Below are positions 21,101 through 33,000 of a stretch of DNA of 64,000 nt, piece by piece. Every line of letters starts with the position of its first letter. The first letter of the stretch is position 1. This DNA is from Onchidella celtica (lineage: Eukaryota > Mollusca > Gastropoda > Systellommatophora > Onchidiidae). The stretch lies in assembly GCA_963931925.1 (NCBI GenBank), contig OZ007570.1:25822471-25886470 (forward strand), read 5' to 3'. The position numbers and the translations under genes were made by a program. The notes beneath the pieces are model-generated. The model searched no databases. It saw only the letters and a list, made by a program, of their open reading frames with translations, and was not told the DNA's origin.

Positions 21101-22744
21101 ACATGGAAAGGACCTTTTAAAGTCCTAAAGAGACTTTCTCGAGTAAATTATCTTATCAAGATTCGGGGACAGGACAAAGTCTTCCATATAAATATGTTAA
21201 AGCAGTACCTGTCCGACGAGGATAATCGACAGAATAATCGCCGAAATGTGGTTGCTCAGGCCAATGCGGCCTTGGTTTCAGTTGACGATGATGATCCTAT
21301 TAAAATAGAGAAGTCAATCCCCGCACTTCGATCTTCTGAAAACACTTCGGATGTAAATATAAATCCAGATTTATCTGAATCGCAAAGACAAGATATAAGA
21401 GATTTGCTTAACGAGTTTACTACAGTCTTTACTGATCTACCAGGTAATACTTCTTTGGTACAGCATGTTATAAGATTAAAGACGGATATACCCGTCTTTG
21501 TTAAACCATACCCGCGTCCGCTGCACGCACAGGAGACTATAATATCCGAGGTACGTAACATGTTTCACCTGGGAGTGATAGAGCGATCGACGAGCCCATA
21601 TAACTCACCCATCGTCTTAGTGAAAAAAAAAGATGATACGGTGCGTTTTTGTATTGACTATCGTAAACTTAATGAGGTTACGATATATGACGCTGAACCG
21701 ATTCCCAACCAGGAGAATCTTTTTGCTCAGTTAGCGAAGGCAAGGATTTTTTCTAAAATTGACCTTTCCAAAGGCTATTGGCAAATTCCGCTTGATGAGA
21801 ATAGCAAGCAATATACCGCTTTTCAGACTCCGTTGGGTCTTATGCAGTGGCGCTATATGCCTTTCGGGTTAGTTACAGCCCCTGCCACTTTCGCCCGTAT
21901 GATGACAATATTGCTCCAGGGTATGAATTCCGTATTGTCGTATTTTGACGACATTTGTATTTATGAAACCAATTGGTCGGGCCACCTCGCAGCCCTACGA
22001 CAAGTTTTTATTGCTCTTCGTCGAGCTGGCCTTACGGCGAAACCCAGTAAGGTGTTCTTAGGATATGGTGAAATTAATTTTCTGGGCCATACAATTGCCC
22101 ACGGCGTTCAGACTCCTGATGACAAGAAGATAACTACCATCTTAAAGCTCCAACCTCCTCGAACTAAGAAAGAAGTTCGTAGTTTATTGGGCTTTCTTAA
22201 CTATTATAGGAAATTCATTCCAAATTTTTCTTCGCTTACAGCTCCGTTGTCGGACCTCACAAGAAAGAATTTTCCTAATAAAGTGAAATGGACAACCGAA
22301 TGTGCTGATACACTTCGTACCGTTCAACAACTGTTTTCCACTTCCCCCATTCTCATACTGCCAGATATAAACCAAATATTTATTGTCCGCACTGATGCGT
22401 CGGACAAGGGATTGGGAGCTGTGTTGTTGCAGGAACGAGACGATACCTTGCGGCCATGTCTATACGCCAGCCGCAAGTTGCTAGATAGGGAATGCCGCTA
22501 TGCAATTATCGAGCGTGAGTGCCTCGCTGTCATTTTTGCTGTAAACGCATTTTCGCGATATCTACTCATGTCCGAGTTTATAATTGAAACGGACCATCGT
22601 CCGTTGTTATTCTTGAAGGCTAGCAGGGCTAGAGGTGCTCGATTAACGAGGTGGAGTCTTGCACTCCAGGAATACCGGTTTGTTATCCGGGCTATCCCTG
22701 GCGGTGACAATTCCCAAGCTGATATTTTGTCACGTCTGATTTAG
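18164..22744 (+). CDS. gag-pol: Gag-Pol polyprotein, family B (integrase before RT), no ATG
   Basis: Open in one frame for 1526 codons. The first codon, CTG at 18164, replaces the ATG of the inverted copy (LAEFLKY against MAEFLKY) and directly abuts the LTR. Approximate domains: coiled coil 35-110; capsid-like 125-300; one CCHC knuckle CFRCNRVGHIQKFC near 418; protease with DSG (LRDSGC) near 493; integrase zinc finger from 675 (HDTSLAGH...CDVCQRR); DDE core near 746, 804 and 841; GPF module near 982; reverse transcriptase 1120-1310 with YFDD near 1259; RNase H from 1409 (RTDASDKG). This is the Gmr1-type order in Ty3/gypsy-type proteins. The frame is intact, but the missing leader, primer site and ATG argue that this copy cannot replicate normally. 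Confidence 0.92.
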   Translation: MAEFLKYIESAKVLGIPEEERASWCERQLQQDRDREDRKEAREREREKEVEREKEREREREKEEREREKEEREREKEVEREKEREREREKEEREREKEREREKERQHELAIKKLERESLVTPTTATNTYATKPKLPTFNEKLDRIDAYLHRFELHAKCVGWQQAMYSSCLSNLLTGKALEVFHSLRVEDANDYDKLKTALLKRFQHTEDGFHQRFRACKPEPSENFSTYVNRLKHYLDRWIELANVTTGNYLQLYDLVLKDQIYTACHSDLVAYLKERAPTSSEEITSCAERYASAHPNRPLAKPSTIAPCYANVGKGAPTGHDRSRPTRRQAPNPRSQSEPPFFRQRDFPNRSNVSPRRGYQTYSFYEPRPYYRGNYPGQQYNRPQGPPRRVHFDNNHDYDRPQSLPYRGNDPKRIMCFRCNRVGHIQKFCNVKIESANASSVQSTPYTDVGYTNKSSSQSKAIPVMSALHELGELTFYQGRVNAIRASVLRDSGCTTIGVRQSLVRPTQILDKEVTCITFGGSVERFRLAEVYIDTPFLTGIVTACVLPNPVADIIIGNVPQVDKFPIGNLEIWTEDESVACATTRLQSSRRADSPLSNPTIEVNITSSAFHDEQHSDPTLKHLFAKVDPTAPDTSKFLIKDDLLYLNFRSKREAVMQLVVPRSFRRDIIRLAHDTSLAGHQGKARTKSRILSQFFWPSIYADVNRLVSTCDVCQRRTPKGRALRAPLQEMPMVSRPFERVAVDIVGPLHKSDRGHRFILSVIDYATRWPEAIPLKDISADHVAEALITIFSRLGFPVEILSDRGPQFTSELFKKVLELVGIKQRLTSPYHPQSNGCCERWNAAMKTMLARVSADKPSDWDRQLPAVLFAYRELPNASTGFSPFELLYGRKPRGPMAILHDLFAGSDTDDNDTRSAYQYVVDLRHRILNACQLAQKSSAAHASLYKLYRDQGSRLRTLAVGDQTLVLLPETKNKLLLTWKGPFKVLKRLSRVNYLIKIRGQDKVFHINMLKQYLSDEDNRQNNRRNVVAQANAALVSVDDDDPIKIEKSIPALRSSENTSDVNINPDLSESQRQDIRDLLNEFTTVFTDLPGNTSLVQHVIRLKTDIPVFVKPYPRPLHAQETIISEVRNMFHLGVIERSTSPYNSPIVLVKKKDDTVRFCIDYRKLNEVTIYDAEPIPNQENLFAQLAKARIFSKIDLSKGYWQIPLDENSKQYTAFQTPLGLMQWRYMPFGLVTAPATFARMMTILLQGMNSVLSYFDDICIYETNWSGHLAALRQVFIALRRAGLTAKPSKVFLGYGEINFLGHTIAHGVQTPDDKKITTILKLQPPRTKKEVRSLLGFLNYYRKFIPNFSSLTAPLSDLTRKNFPNKVKWTTECADTLRTVQQLFSTSPILILPDINQIFIVRTDASDKGLGAVLLQERDDTLRPCLYASRKLLDRECRYAIIERECLAVIFAVNAFSRYLLMSEFIIETDHRPLLFLKASRARGARLTRWSLALQEYRFVIRAIPGGDNSQADILSRLI

Positions 22745-23426
22745 TTTCCTATTAAAGAGTGTTGTGTCTTGTATTGGGGTTGGATAGTGCTTGTCCCCCT
22801 CAATTCTAGACGGTGGATGGATTCACATTTATCTTGTTCATTACTTTGTGAACCAGTTTTACAATCTTTTTTTTTGTGAATATCCTCTTTCCACCAGCGT
22901 CATTCCGGACTGTGACCTGAACTTCTGACAAACCTGACGCCCTTGTCAGCGGGTCAATGAGATGGAGACATGGCAAACCAAGCTACCAGAGCTACTGCTG
23001 CCATTGGATACCACAGTATTTTAATTAACAATATATTGTGTGTGAATGTGTATATAAGCAGCAATTATGTGTGTTGACTAGATAATTATAAGCCTATTCC
23101 TTCAGTAAGGCTTCATTGTTTGATAATAGTTATACTTTAATCCAGCAGTATACAGTGATATACCCATTTCTTATTATAGATGTTCCTGAGAATTTTGATT
23201 GTGTGCAGTAAGAATGGTTCGATAGAATAGATTCTATAGAACGTGACATCAATAATTGTATGCTTTTTGTCCATCCAATATGCACGTTCTGGGTTAGATT
23301 TTTTTTTGGTCTCAAGCTTAAGGCTCGTTTTTCTACATTAGTACTTAAGCCCCTACCACAATAACTTTGGGATTTCTTGGATCCTATCGTGTAAATTTTT
23401 ATTAAAATTTTCACTGGGGTGGGGGA
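22745..23426 (+). other. 3' untranslated region and polypurine tract, B copy 2
   Basis: Near-duplicate of 16166-16846. No envelope frame. Polypurine tract GGGGTGGGGGA at 23416-23426. Confidence 0.75.
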
Positions 23427-24743
23427 TGTCAGGGTTAGGACTACAAGTGTCGTGCTGGGTCACGGCTTGTTTATTTCATGGTCTCGTTGATTTTAGCCAG
23501 TGCAAATGTCCTGGAACTATTCTCGTGGACAGTTTGTTTTTGTAACGCTTTTTCGTAGAGATGGAAAGAAAGTGGGGCAAGATAGAATAAATGGATGGGT
23601 TAGCAGTGACGGTGCAGTCTTCGACCCCGTGATTTTGATGAATTCTAACAGGGAAGAGAAGGGGTGAATAAAAGGGAAATAGTAAATTCGTACATAAAAC
23701 GTAGAGGGTTTAGAGACTTTAGTAAGGGTTTTGATATGTTAATTTGACCTTGGCTGTTACTAGTGCAAGGCCGTGACCGATTTCCATGCAGAATCTATTA
23801 ATACTACGAGCTGAGCTCGAAATGGATGCACCAATCAAATTTGGGCAGTTGGCTGGGGATTTGCAGATGGCCGCGCAGTATTTAAGCGGAGCCATTCCTA
23901 CGTTTCACTACTCCATGCAGAAATATCCTTCTGTGAAGGCAGTCGGCGTGATTCAGCCAGAGAGAATCAGAAGATTGTTATAGTCATGTCTATGACCTTG
24001 ATAGACATTGGAATGAGACCATACGCTTCCCACAAATCATCTACTGCTATTATCTCCGGCTCCCTGATCTCGTATCAGGGACCAAGTGTAAGTGTTTGTC
24101 TATTGATTCAACGATGAACGTGAAGCTGACCTTAAATTCTCCAGTAGAAGTGCTACCGAAGAATGCAAGACTACAATGTATTTTAACTTGCAACTAGATC
24201 TAGCATGAATGTCTGGTATACACATTTGTAAATTGAAATTGATGTGTCTGGATGAGGCTGGGGATTGCCAGCCCATCCTAGAGTAGATCTAGATCTAACT
24301 TAACTACGTCAGTTGTATTGACGAGTTTGATCCTTTATAAGCGGTAGGCACAAATAACTGAGTTAACATTGTCGTCTGAGACATTAGAATATTATTTGTA
24401 AGATAGTAGGCAGACTATATCTGGAAGATAGATAAGTAATAATTAAATTGTGAATGAGTCAGAATGATATAATCTTTTAGGAATCTAGAGGAGACTTCTA
24501 GTGATATATTATTGAATTTTCATTTGATGCTGCTGATGTTGTCCTTTTAATATGTAAGAGCTAGACGAAATTTGTTAGGGATTTTAAAGTAAATAAATTT
24601 GTGGCCCTGCAGGTCCTTGATAAAACTTATTCGAATTGTTATTAGTGTATGTGGCATGGTATTAAAGAATAATTCCTAAAAACCTCTCGATATTTTAAAT
24701 GCAGTCGTAACACCAATAATTCCATATAACCCAACTCGTAACA
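23427..24743 (+). mobile_element. 3' LTR of family B, copy 2
   Basis: 1317 bp, TGTCAGGG...CGTAACA. The flank GCGAT (24744-24748) is host DNA. No matching 5-mer can be assigned on the left because the 5' side of the locus is rearranged. Confidence 0.9.
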
Positions 24744-24834
24744 GCGATGTAAAAATGGATCAATTCTGAATGCCACTTGAGTTTAGTTAAAAGATTGGGA
24801 TTATACTGTATAATATTATCTTTTATATATATAT

Positions 24835-24873
<39 letters not shown>

Positions 24874-25202
24874 CTGTGAGTTTGGCCATCGAAAAGCTAG
24901 TGCACTTTGTAAGCTTTTGCAACAGCAAAAACAACAACAAAAAAACGTTCATGTATGCACACAAGGGTTGGGGGGGGGGGGGCTGTGTATGTCAGTGTTG
25001 GTCATACAAATACAACAGTCTATGAAACCTTGAGAAACATGCATATGCCCTCAAGTGATGAATGGAGATATTATATGGGGACTGATCAAAGACTTAGTCA
25101 GCCAGCATGGCCTAGAAACTAGTGCGCCGTGTGTAATGCCTCCCCCCCCCCCCCCCCTTCCACCAACACTGTAGAGTTTTATTATGGGAAACTTTCTAGA
25201 TC

Positions 25203-25267
<65 letters not shown>

Positions 25268-26489
25268 CTGTGCACTGGTCTATGTCGAATAATGCCAGGT
25301 ACCTCATCAAGTTGTGAAAAACATATTTAAAAATATTTATTTCAATTTCTGTCTTACACCATTACTCTAAACGGGGAAACGATGACCATTATTGACGTCT
25401 TTTTCTTTTTTATTATGCAGCAGCCTGTATTGACATTTCTGAAATGTGCAGCTATCGAGCTCTGGGATGAAGCAACGAGAGCTAAATTAACATACTATGT
25501 CTACTTACTTTGTATGGGCAGCCTCAAGGAGATAAAAGGTCCCCTGCTCTTTGTTCATATTTTTCCTTTGACTCTTTTTCGTCCCAGGGGATGTTACATT
25601 CCACTCATGCTGGTGAAAAACCCCTACCCTACACTTTTAGCCTGCATATGAATTAATGTTTTATATATTTATTTTTTTTTAAGTATACAAAATGAGGTTT
25701 TGACAGGAATCGTAGCAGGCTTTTTAAAAACATTGCTCTTGATCTCTGTGAGATTTTGATGAAAAAAAAGTACTTTCCACTTTTCAAATTTTCATGCCAG
25801 ACACAATCTCTACAAACGATGATATACGCTATTATAAAAAGTGCTAGTATAAAGTAATTGTTTTAGACGGCAGAGCCGCAGCTGATGAACACGTTTTGTT
25901 TAATTAATGTACCAATCCGGACATGGTTCACAGACCACGGGTTTGTCGTTAACTGGCAAATACACTTTGTTGCCGCTTTTGTTTTTCAGTATTTCAAAGT
26001 CCCAGCCAGCATGGTAATAATTAATAGTTTAATGCCGAACTGCTTTTAGAATTCGATTTTCCACAATAAATTAAACATTTCTGAACTGAAATCTATTTGT
26101 AACGTCGAGTGATTTTGTACAGCTCCAACTTTAGTGGTCGGGAATAATAGAACAGTGTTTGTGTGATAAAAGTAGAATTACTGTTATAAATAGATGGTAA
26201 GTGCTGGAAACTTACTGCAGGGTGAGGAAGATTACCTAGTCACATATGTGCACAATTTACGCATGGACTTTGAAATAAGAAAATGCATAAATCCGATTCA
26301 AACTGACCACGGGTCAAGGCTTGGCAGTACCAGATTTCATCATTGCATTTTTCTTTCTTTCCCGACTAAAATTTGAATACTAAGCTTGATTTCAGAGCGC
26401 GATAATCAATGTAGTTTTTAATTTTTTTGATAAGGTCTTTTGAAATGATGTACCATTCAAACCAGAAAGAGCTAATGAAGTTAATCAGG
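24744..26489. other. Intergenic DNA rich in simple repeats
   Basis: Contains an (AT)n tract at about 24823-24870, a G run at 24970-24982, a C run at 25142-25157 and a (GA)n tract at about 25203-25266. Open frames here are short and low-complexity. No gene recognised. Confidence 0.6.
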
Positions 26490-26725
26490 GAGAGAGGATT
26501 ATGATGGCTAATGGACAGAAACAGAACTGCGAGAAACAAAATAGAATGGAAACCAACTGGAGGACACAGAGGCAGTGGAAGACCGCGCCTGACCTGGCAA
26601 GCAAACTTTGAAAAGGATCTAAAGTCGTTCGGAAGGTCCTGGTACTAAGCAAAAAATGATGCCCAGGACTTCGAGCTTCCATGCATTTGGCGGACGGACG
26701 TGCTTTGGTGCTGCTAACGAAGCAA
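26490..26725 (+). mobile_element. 3' end fragment of a LINE (non-LTR retrotransposon)
   Basis: One frame reads IEWKPTGGHRGSGRPRLTWQ followed by KDLKSF and a Trp. The W-P-x-G...RGRPxxTW pattern is typical of the C-terminus of many LINE ORF2 proteins. The fragment ends with GCGGACGGACGTGCTTTGG, a phrase found again near 38396. Heavily truncated at the 5' side; family not assigned. Confidence 0.6.
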
Positions 26726-26789
26726 GAACTCGCAGCTAAGTAAACTGTTTCGCTTCGTTCCTGTTGAAGTCTTTTATTGTTCGATTTTT

Positions 26790-26945
26790 TTTTTCACTTG
26801 AAAAAGTCGAAAGCCGAACATTTTGTATATTTTCTGTCTTCTCTTCAGTTCCCTTTATATTGTTTGGGTTTTATTTCTCACGCCGGGTTTCGCAACATAC
26901 AACCTTTTCTTTTTGCCCAATTTTGACTTTGCTCAGGACAGAACT
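26790..26945 (-). repeat. Dispersed repeat D, copy 1
   Basis: The reverse strand reads AAGTCAAAATTGGGCAAAAA, then a GAAAAGGTTGTATGTTGCG block, GTGAGAAATAAAACCC and AAGAGAAGACAGAAAATA. The same succession is found at 54484-54720, 57755-57920 and 62960-63175. No coding capacity. Confidence 0.7.
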
Positions 26946-28449
26946 GGTTGGCGAAGGATGGCCCTATGCGCCCGCAGTGGCACTGGAGGAACTAAGTGCT
27001 GTATTTGTCCGGCCCCAGATACGAGTATACTTCCAGGCAGTTTAGCTACACAGAGTAATGATTTCAGGCATACATTGGCACCTGTACCCAGAGACTTCCA
27101 TCACCAAGCGAAACCCAGTGATTTTTGTGCATCCAGATAGGTTCAACATGTGATTTGGTTTAGCTTTTATTCCAGACTGCAAAATTCCCAAACTTCGGCT
27201 ACCGAGCACAACCCAGTCGTATGAAGTAGGGATACTTCCAACAGCCCCAATTTTTTTTTTCTAAGAACTACAGTATAATAAGGCAGAAAAAAAGGGGGTT
27301 TGTTAAGTGCTATAAAGCTTAAACATGTGTCCACTACTTTGCAGAAATTGGTTTATCTCGAATTCTCTTTATCATTCTGTTTAAAGGTAATGCAGATCAT
27401 TCAACATTGGGGAACATTCCACCATTCCATTATTCATTGCGATGAAGCCGATAAATGCTGGAACGGGGAGTGACAAACATGTTTTGTGTCAGTTTGTGTA
27501 GATCCTATCTGTCCAATTTTCCTCGTTGTCAAATGCAATTGTCATAGTTTGTATTAGTTATTCTATCTGAATACTCGCCAAGAGGAAATACAAAACGGAT
27601 TCTGCATGGGATGAATACGAAAACAACCACAACAAATAAAAGTGGAATTTTCAAGAAAGACACACTTCTGTTTGAAAAATTTCAATACGACATAATTATT
27701 ATAATACAAAGAAACGTTCACCCTACCAAGAAAAAAAAATACTTTCACTCTGAATCATACTGATAATTATCTCTTGCCCTACCTAATGAAATTACAACAA
27801 GACAGCTTCACAAGAGTTGGCATTTCCGCCCTGAGAAATACATAATAATGTAGGGCACCAGGTCTCACGTGATCCGCTATTATGTGACTCATGGGAATTG
27901 TCATCTACATAAAATAAACATCAAGATCATATGTCAACGGCGCTGAAATAGAAAATATCACATGAACCGAATGCCATAAAAATATATATTACTGTCACAT
28001 TTATCTAGGCTCCATTAAAAAAAAAGGCACCGTCCAAATAAATGACTATATAAGACGTTATTGTTATTTATGCAATGTCACGGGAGGGTTGCCATAACGG
28101 TTATCTTGAGTTTAGGGGTACGTTTACGGGCGGGAGTAAGGGTTATGGACAAGTTTGATCATGGGTCTGGGACTGGAAATAGGCTTAGCAATCTACTTCT
28201 TTCAAGTTTGGTCATTTTGATATCTTTCTTCGCTCCTGCTTAAATGGCTTTAGTATATTTTCTGGAAATCACCAGATTCAATATCACAAAAGCAGAATGA
28301 ACCGAAACGATCTGGGGAGGAGTTTCGCACGTCCCGACCACCTTGTCAAAACCAACGTTTCCCTAACCCTAAACCTAATCTTACCATTAATCCTACCCCT
28401 TACCCAATCAACCAGAAAAGAAAGAAGTAATCCCGCGTTCACACCAGAG
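26946..28449. other. Intergenic DNA, no gene seen
   Basis: Only short open frames without recognisable similarity. The last five bases (CAGAG, 28445-28449) are the left target duplication of the A3 element. Confidence 0.45.
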
Positions 28450-29688
28450 TGTCACAAATCCCAGACTGGGAGATGTAATAAGTTATGACAGGACAACAAT
28501 CACGAACGAACAAGTTTAACACTTAACAGAACAACCCATCAGACTCACACATTTATTAAACATAATTATACAGATAATAGCGCAATTACATACATTATAT
28601 TATTGAAATTAACTGCCGTACAACGGCCTTATTCTCACATGCACTCTTCCTCGGATCCACAACCCGGTAGTTACTTCCTAAAGGCACTTCGGCCTCAGCC
28701 TCTCCCCTCAGGGTCTTAATAGCACATTAATAATTCACTGGCACCGCAGTCCCTCAATATCACCTTCCTATTGTCATACACCTTAGCATTCCACTAGCAC
28801 CTCAGAAGGGCAATAGCACATTATCATTTCAATAGCCCATCAACATGGCAATAGCACATTATCATTTCAATAGCCCATCAACATGGCAGTAGTACATTAT
28901 CATTTCAATAGCCCATCAACATGGCAATAGTACATTATCACATTCACGCTCATATCTACGTCCCTGTCCGTGGCCTGACTGCCACGACTTTACGTGCCTC
29001 TACTGTCCTGCACCGACAGCCTCACTTCTGGCCTATGTGTGGCCTCCGGCCCTATGCTGGCCTGTCCCCTGTACTCACCGAGGCGGCTCTTCAGCCCGTC
29101 CCCGACACCTACAAGAATAACATTACATTGGTATAATACCATACCATTTCTATTCACTCCACCTCTCCTTACAACCCATGAAGCGTACACACAATAGTTC
29201 ACATTTCACTCACCAAACATCTTACGGTTACACACCTCCATCGTAGTACACAATATTCACTCGTGCTACAAATCCATGAACTCAACTTTCATCTATCGCT
29301 CATGGCGCACATTGCTATATTCAATATCAAGGACTTCCACATTCCTCACATATACTTATTTACATCATGGTAATAGACGAATATAATATAATACATCAAT
29401 CATAATTATCAATCAACGTTCTACCTACCAGTCATCACTGGAAAAAACACTCTCATCCGTCTTCCGACTGCTCCCCTTATGTTCGCCCGCTGGGCTCTTA
29501 CTAGCGTCCGTTCTCTTTGGACTATCTCTGTGCAGTGATAGTAATACAGCGCTTTCGCCTCATTCAGACCCCCCCCCCCCCCACTACTCATAACAGGCAC
29601 GCCTTTCCCTTACTTGTCTACGTGCGTTAATTTTACTCTCCTCCTTGCCCCCCGTAATTATTAACTATCGCTCACTCCACTCGTGACA
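28450..29688 (-). mobile_element. 3' LTR of A3
   Basis: 1239 bp, TGTCACAAAT...CTCGTGACA as read on the plus strand. It contains a 38-bp minisatellite (about 28810-28943) and a C run near 29572-29583. Differences from the partner LTR at 35761 are about 1% or less by eye. Confidence 0.92.
28810..28943. repeat. 38-bp minisatellite inside the A3 3' LTR
   Basis: About 3.5 units of GGCAATAGCACATTATCATT followed by TCAATAGCCCATCAACAT. The same array is in the partner LTR (about 36120-36250). A1 and A2 carry fewer, diverged units, so the array expanded in the A3 lineage. Confidence 0.8.
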
Positions 29689-30043
29689 TCATCCCCCACC
29701 CCAAAAAAATTAATGCAATTAATTTCAAATCGCATCAAGATGACTGTCAACGAGTGAGCGTGAGCAATACTTACATAAAAATGACCTACCAATGCCCCTA
29801 GCACATAAAATACCGGAATCAGGGGAAAATATGGGGATCAATATGCCCTGCACTATGCATATATGTATCACATCATCAATAGCTAACTAAACACAATACC
29901 TAATACAGAATCAAAAACCAATCAACCTATCAACCATTCTTCATATCATATTTATAATGTCAATATTTTAAAGTCGACGACTCATTCACACAGATCCTGT
30001 CAATGTTCCCGTCCTCCGATGTATAAGCTCCTGAACTCTTCCC
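29689..30043 (-). other. 3' untranslated region and polypurine tract of A3
   Basis: 355 bases between the pol stop and the 3' LTR. The polypurine tract, read in element sense, is GGGGTGGGGGATGA (29702-29689). No open frame of note. Confidence 0.8.
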
Positions 30044-33000
30044 TTAGGCTCGACTAAGGTAGTCGGCGATATGATTGCTGGTTCCTGGAATTGGTTGAAT
30101 AACGAAGGTATACGGCTGCAAAGCCAATGCCCATCTAGACAAGTGTGGGCTGGACGAACGATTCTTCGACAAAAATGTCAGTGGCTTGTGGTCTGTCTGG
30201 ATACAAAATTCTCGTCCCATGAGATAACGTCCTAATTTCTGGACGGACCACACAATGGCAAGACACTCCCGCTCTATCACAGAATATTTTCTTTCTCTCT
30301 GCAATAACTTCCTACTGACATAACATACAGGATGGAGACATTCGTTCTTCTCCTGTAGAAGACAAGCGCCGACACCAGAGTCCGACGCATCCGTTCTGAG
30401 GATAAAATTAGATCGAAAATCGGGTAATATCAGAATGGGTGACGATGATAATGCTGTCACCAAATTATCAAATGCTGTCTGACACTCAGACGTCCACTGG
30501 ACCTTATCGGGTTGTCCCTTCTTAGTAAGGTCAGTAAGAGAAGATGACAAGGAGGAAAAATTTGGAATGAACTTTCTGTAATAATTTAAAATTCCCACTA
30601 AGCTTCTGACTTGTTTCTTTGTTTTTGGGATTTGCAACCCTACTAATTTGTCAATTTTTGTTACTTCAGGTCTCTGAACACCTCTACCCACGATATGTCC
30701 TAAGAACACTATCTCTGGACATGCCAAATCCATCTTTGCGGGTTTAGCAGTTAACCCAAAATGATGTAATCGTTTAAAAATTACTGTGAGTGTCTGAATA
30801 TGATCAGACCATGTCGACGTATGACATGCTATATCGTCAAAGAATGACACGACATTAGGTATGTCCTTCAACACTAGTCTCATTAATCGTGCAAACGTCG
30901 CTGGCGCGTTTACCAACCCAAATGGCATGACCTTAAATTGGAATAATCCAATGGGCGTTTGGAACGCCGTGTATTGTTTAGACTCCTCAGTAAGAGGGAT
31001 TTCCCAATAACCTTTCGTTAAATCTATCTTGGAAAACCACGTGGACCCGGCCAATGAAGCTATTAATTCCTCCTGAAACGGAATAGGCTCCCTATCGCCT
31101 ACCGTAATAGTGTTCAATCTTCGAAAATCAATACAGAACCGCACCGATCCATCAAGTTTTTTCACGAGGACGATGGGTGATGAATACGGCGATGTTGATG
31201 GTTCTATCACATCTAACTTCAACATTGACTCAACTTCCTTTATGACTCTATCTCTCGAAGAAAAAGGCAGCGGATAAGGTCTAAGAAATACTGGCTTATC
31301 CGAAGTCAACTTTATTTGGTGCTGGATCACCGTAGTGCGACCCGGCAAATCCGTAATAACATCCGGGAACGACGCTAACAGGGTCTTAAGTTCCCTACTC
31401 CTTGAACCCGTAAGGTCAGGGTTAACTTTTACGTCCCTGTAACCTTGTGTCGGAGTTAACTCCGGCAATTGAATTTGTAACTCTTCCTCCGCCTCGGTGT
31501 CGCTTACGTCACAGTCCAACTGGTCTACGACCCCCGTACAAGCAATAGAGAAGACAGTCTCCTCTGGTTTTGTCTGTGCACACAGATACTGTGGTCTCTC
31601 ATAAAACCTCTGTAGCATATTAACATGGAAAACCTTACTCGTTCCATCAATGTGGATAGCGTAATCTACCTTTGAAACAACTCGCTCAATAACATAAGGA
31701 CCTTTCCATGTCATCAATAACTTATTATGGTCCGTAGGTAACAACAATAGGACCTTGTCTCCTGGCTTAAAAATTCTCAGTTTGGAACCTCTATCTTTAT
31801 AGTCTTTTGCTCTTTTCGAAGCGATACTAGAAGCTTCTTCCGCTATAGTGCGCGCTGAAGATAATCTTTCTCTTAAATCAACAAGGTACTGAAACACTGA
31901 AATCTGCTCATCGTCTCCCGATGATGGCGACGTCATCATGTCCCGAAGAACATCAGTTGGACCCCTAGGACTAAGACCGTACATCATTTCAAACGGCGAG
32001 AATCCCGTTGACTCCTGGCGTACCTCTCTGTACGCGAATAATACTGCAGGGATATATCTATCCCAATCTTTAGGGCGATCAGCAGCTACCTTACGCAGCA
32101 TCGACTTTAGCGTCGAGTTCAATCTCTCGCACATGCCATTAGCCTGCGGATGATAAGGGGTGGTAGTGATGGGTTGTATGCTGAATAAGCGAAACAATTC
32201 CTTCATCATCTCCGAAGTGAATTGCGCGCCCCTATCAGACAAAATTTGTTCTGGTATTCCTACCCTAGAGAAAATTGCAAACAACGCTTCCGCGACTGCC
32301 TCAGACGTTATGGTCCGCAGAGGAACCGCCTCTGGCCATCTCGTAGCATTACATATGATCGTTAAGAAAAATCGATTCCCCCTATCGGTCGCTGGGTGAA
32401 TGGGGCCAACAAGGTCTATCGAAACCTTTTTAAACGGTTCCGAGACCGTGGGGATCTTTTGAAGAGGAGCCTGGGGTGTACGACCCTTATGCGTCGTCTT
32501 TTGGCACGCACTGCATGTCTTACAATACACTTGTACATCTCTGTGGATAGATGGCCAGTAAAAATTTTTTAGAACCCTTTCTTTGGTTCTAGCTATACCC
32601 ATATGACCCGCTAATGGGACATCATGTGCCAAATGCAATACTGTTGCGATTAGCAACGCTGGCACAACGACCTGCTTTAAAATGGAGGCCACCGTTACAT
32701 ACTTACGGAACAGAATGCCCGCCTGAACAACAAAGGAAGACGACCCGTTCTTATATTTCCTGGTTTTCTCCGTTCGTGCCTCCTCAAAACATGGACTCAA
32801 TGATGGGTCCTCCTTTTGCAATGTCGCCAAGCGCTCTGGTGTGATATCCAGGTTGACCGCTGGCGTTGCCAAAGGTCTAATCTTACTTTTATCACCTACC
32901 TGTCGACGTGTCTCGACTGCGGCACAAAAGTCAATACCTTTTGATTGTGACCATGCCTGCACATTCTCCTCGGAAGGGGAAACTACCCGAGATACATTAC

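Noticed and set aside
26946..27140. Possible LINE coding text after repeat D (reads GWRRMALCARSGTGG)
   Set aside because: Too short and without a recognised motif; cannot be told from chance.
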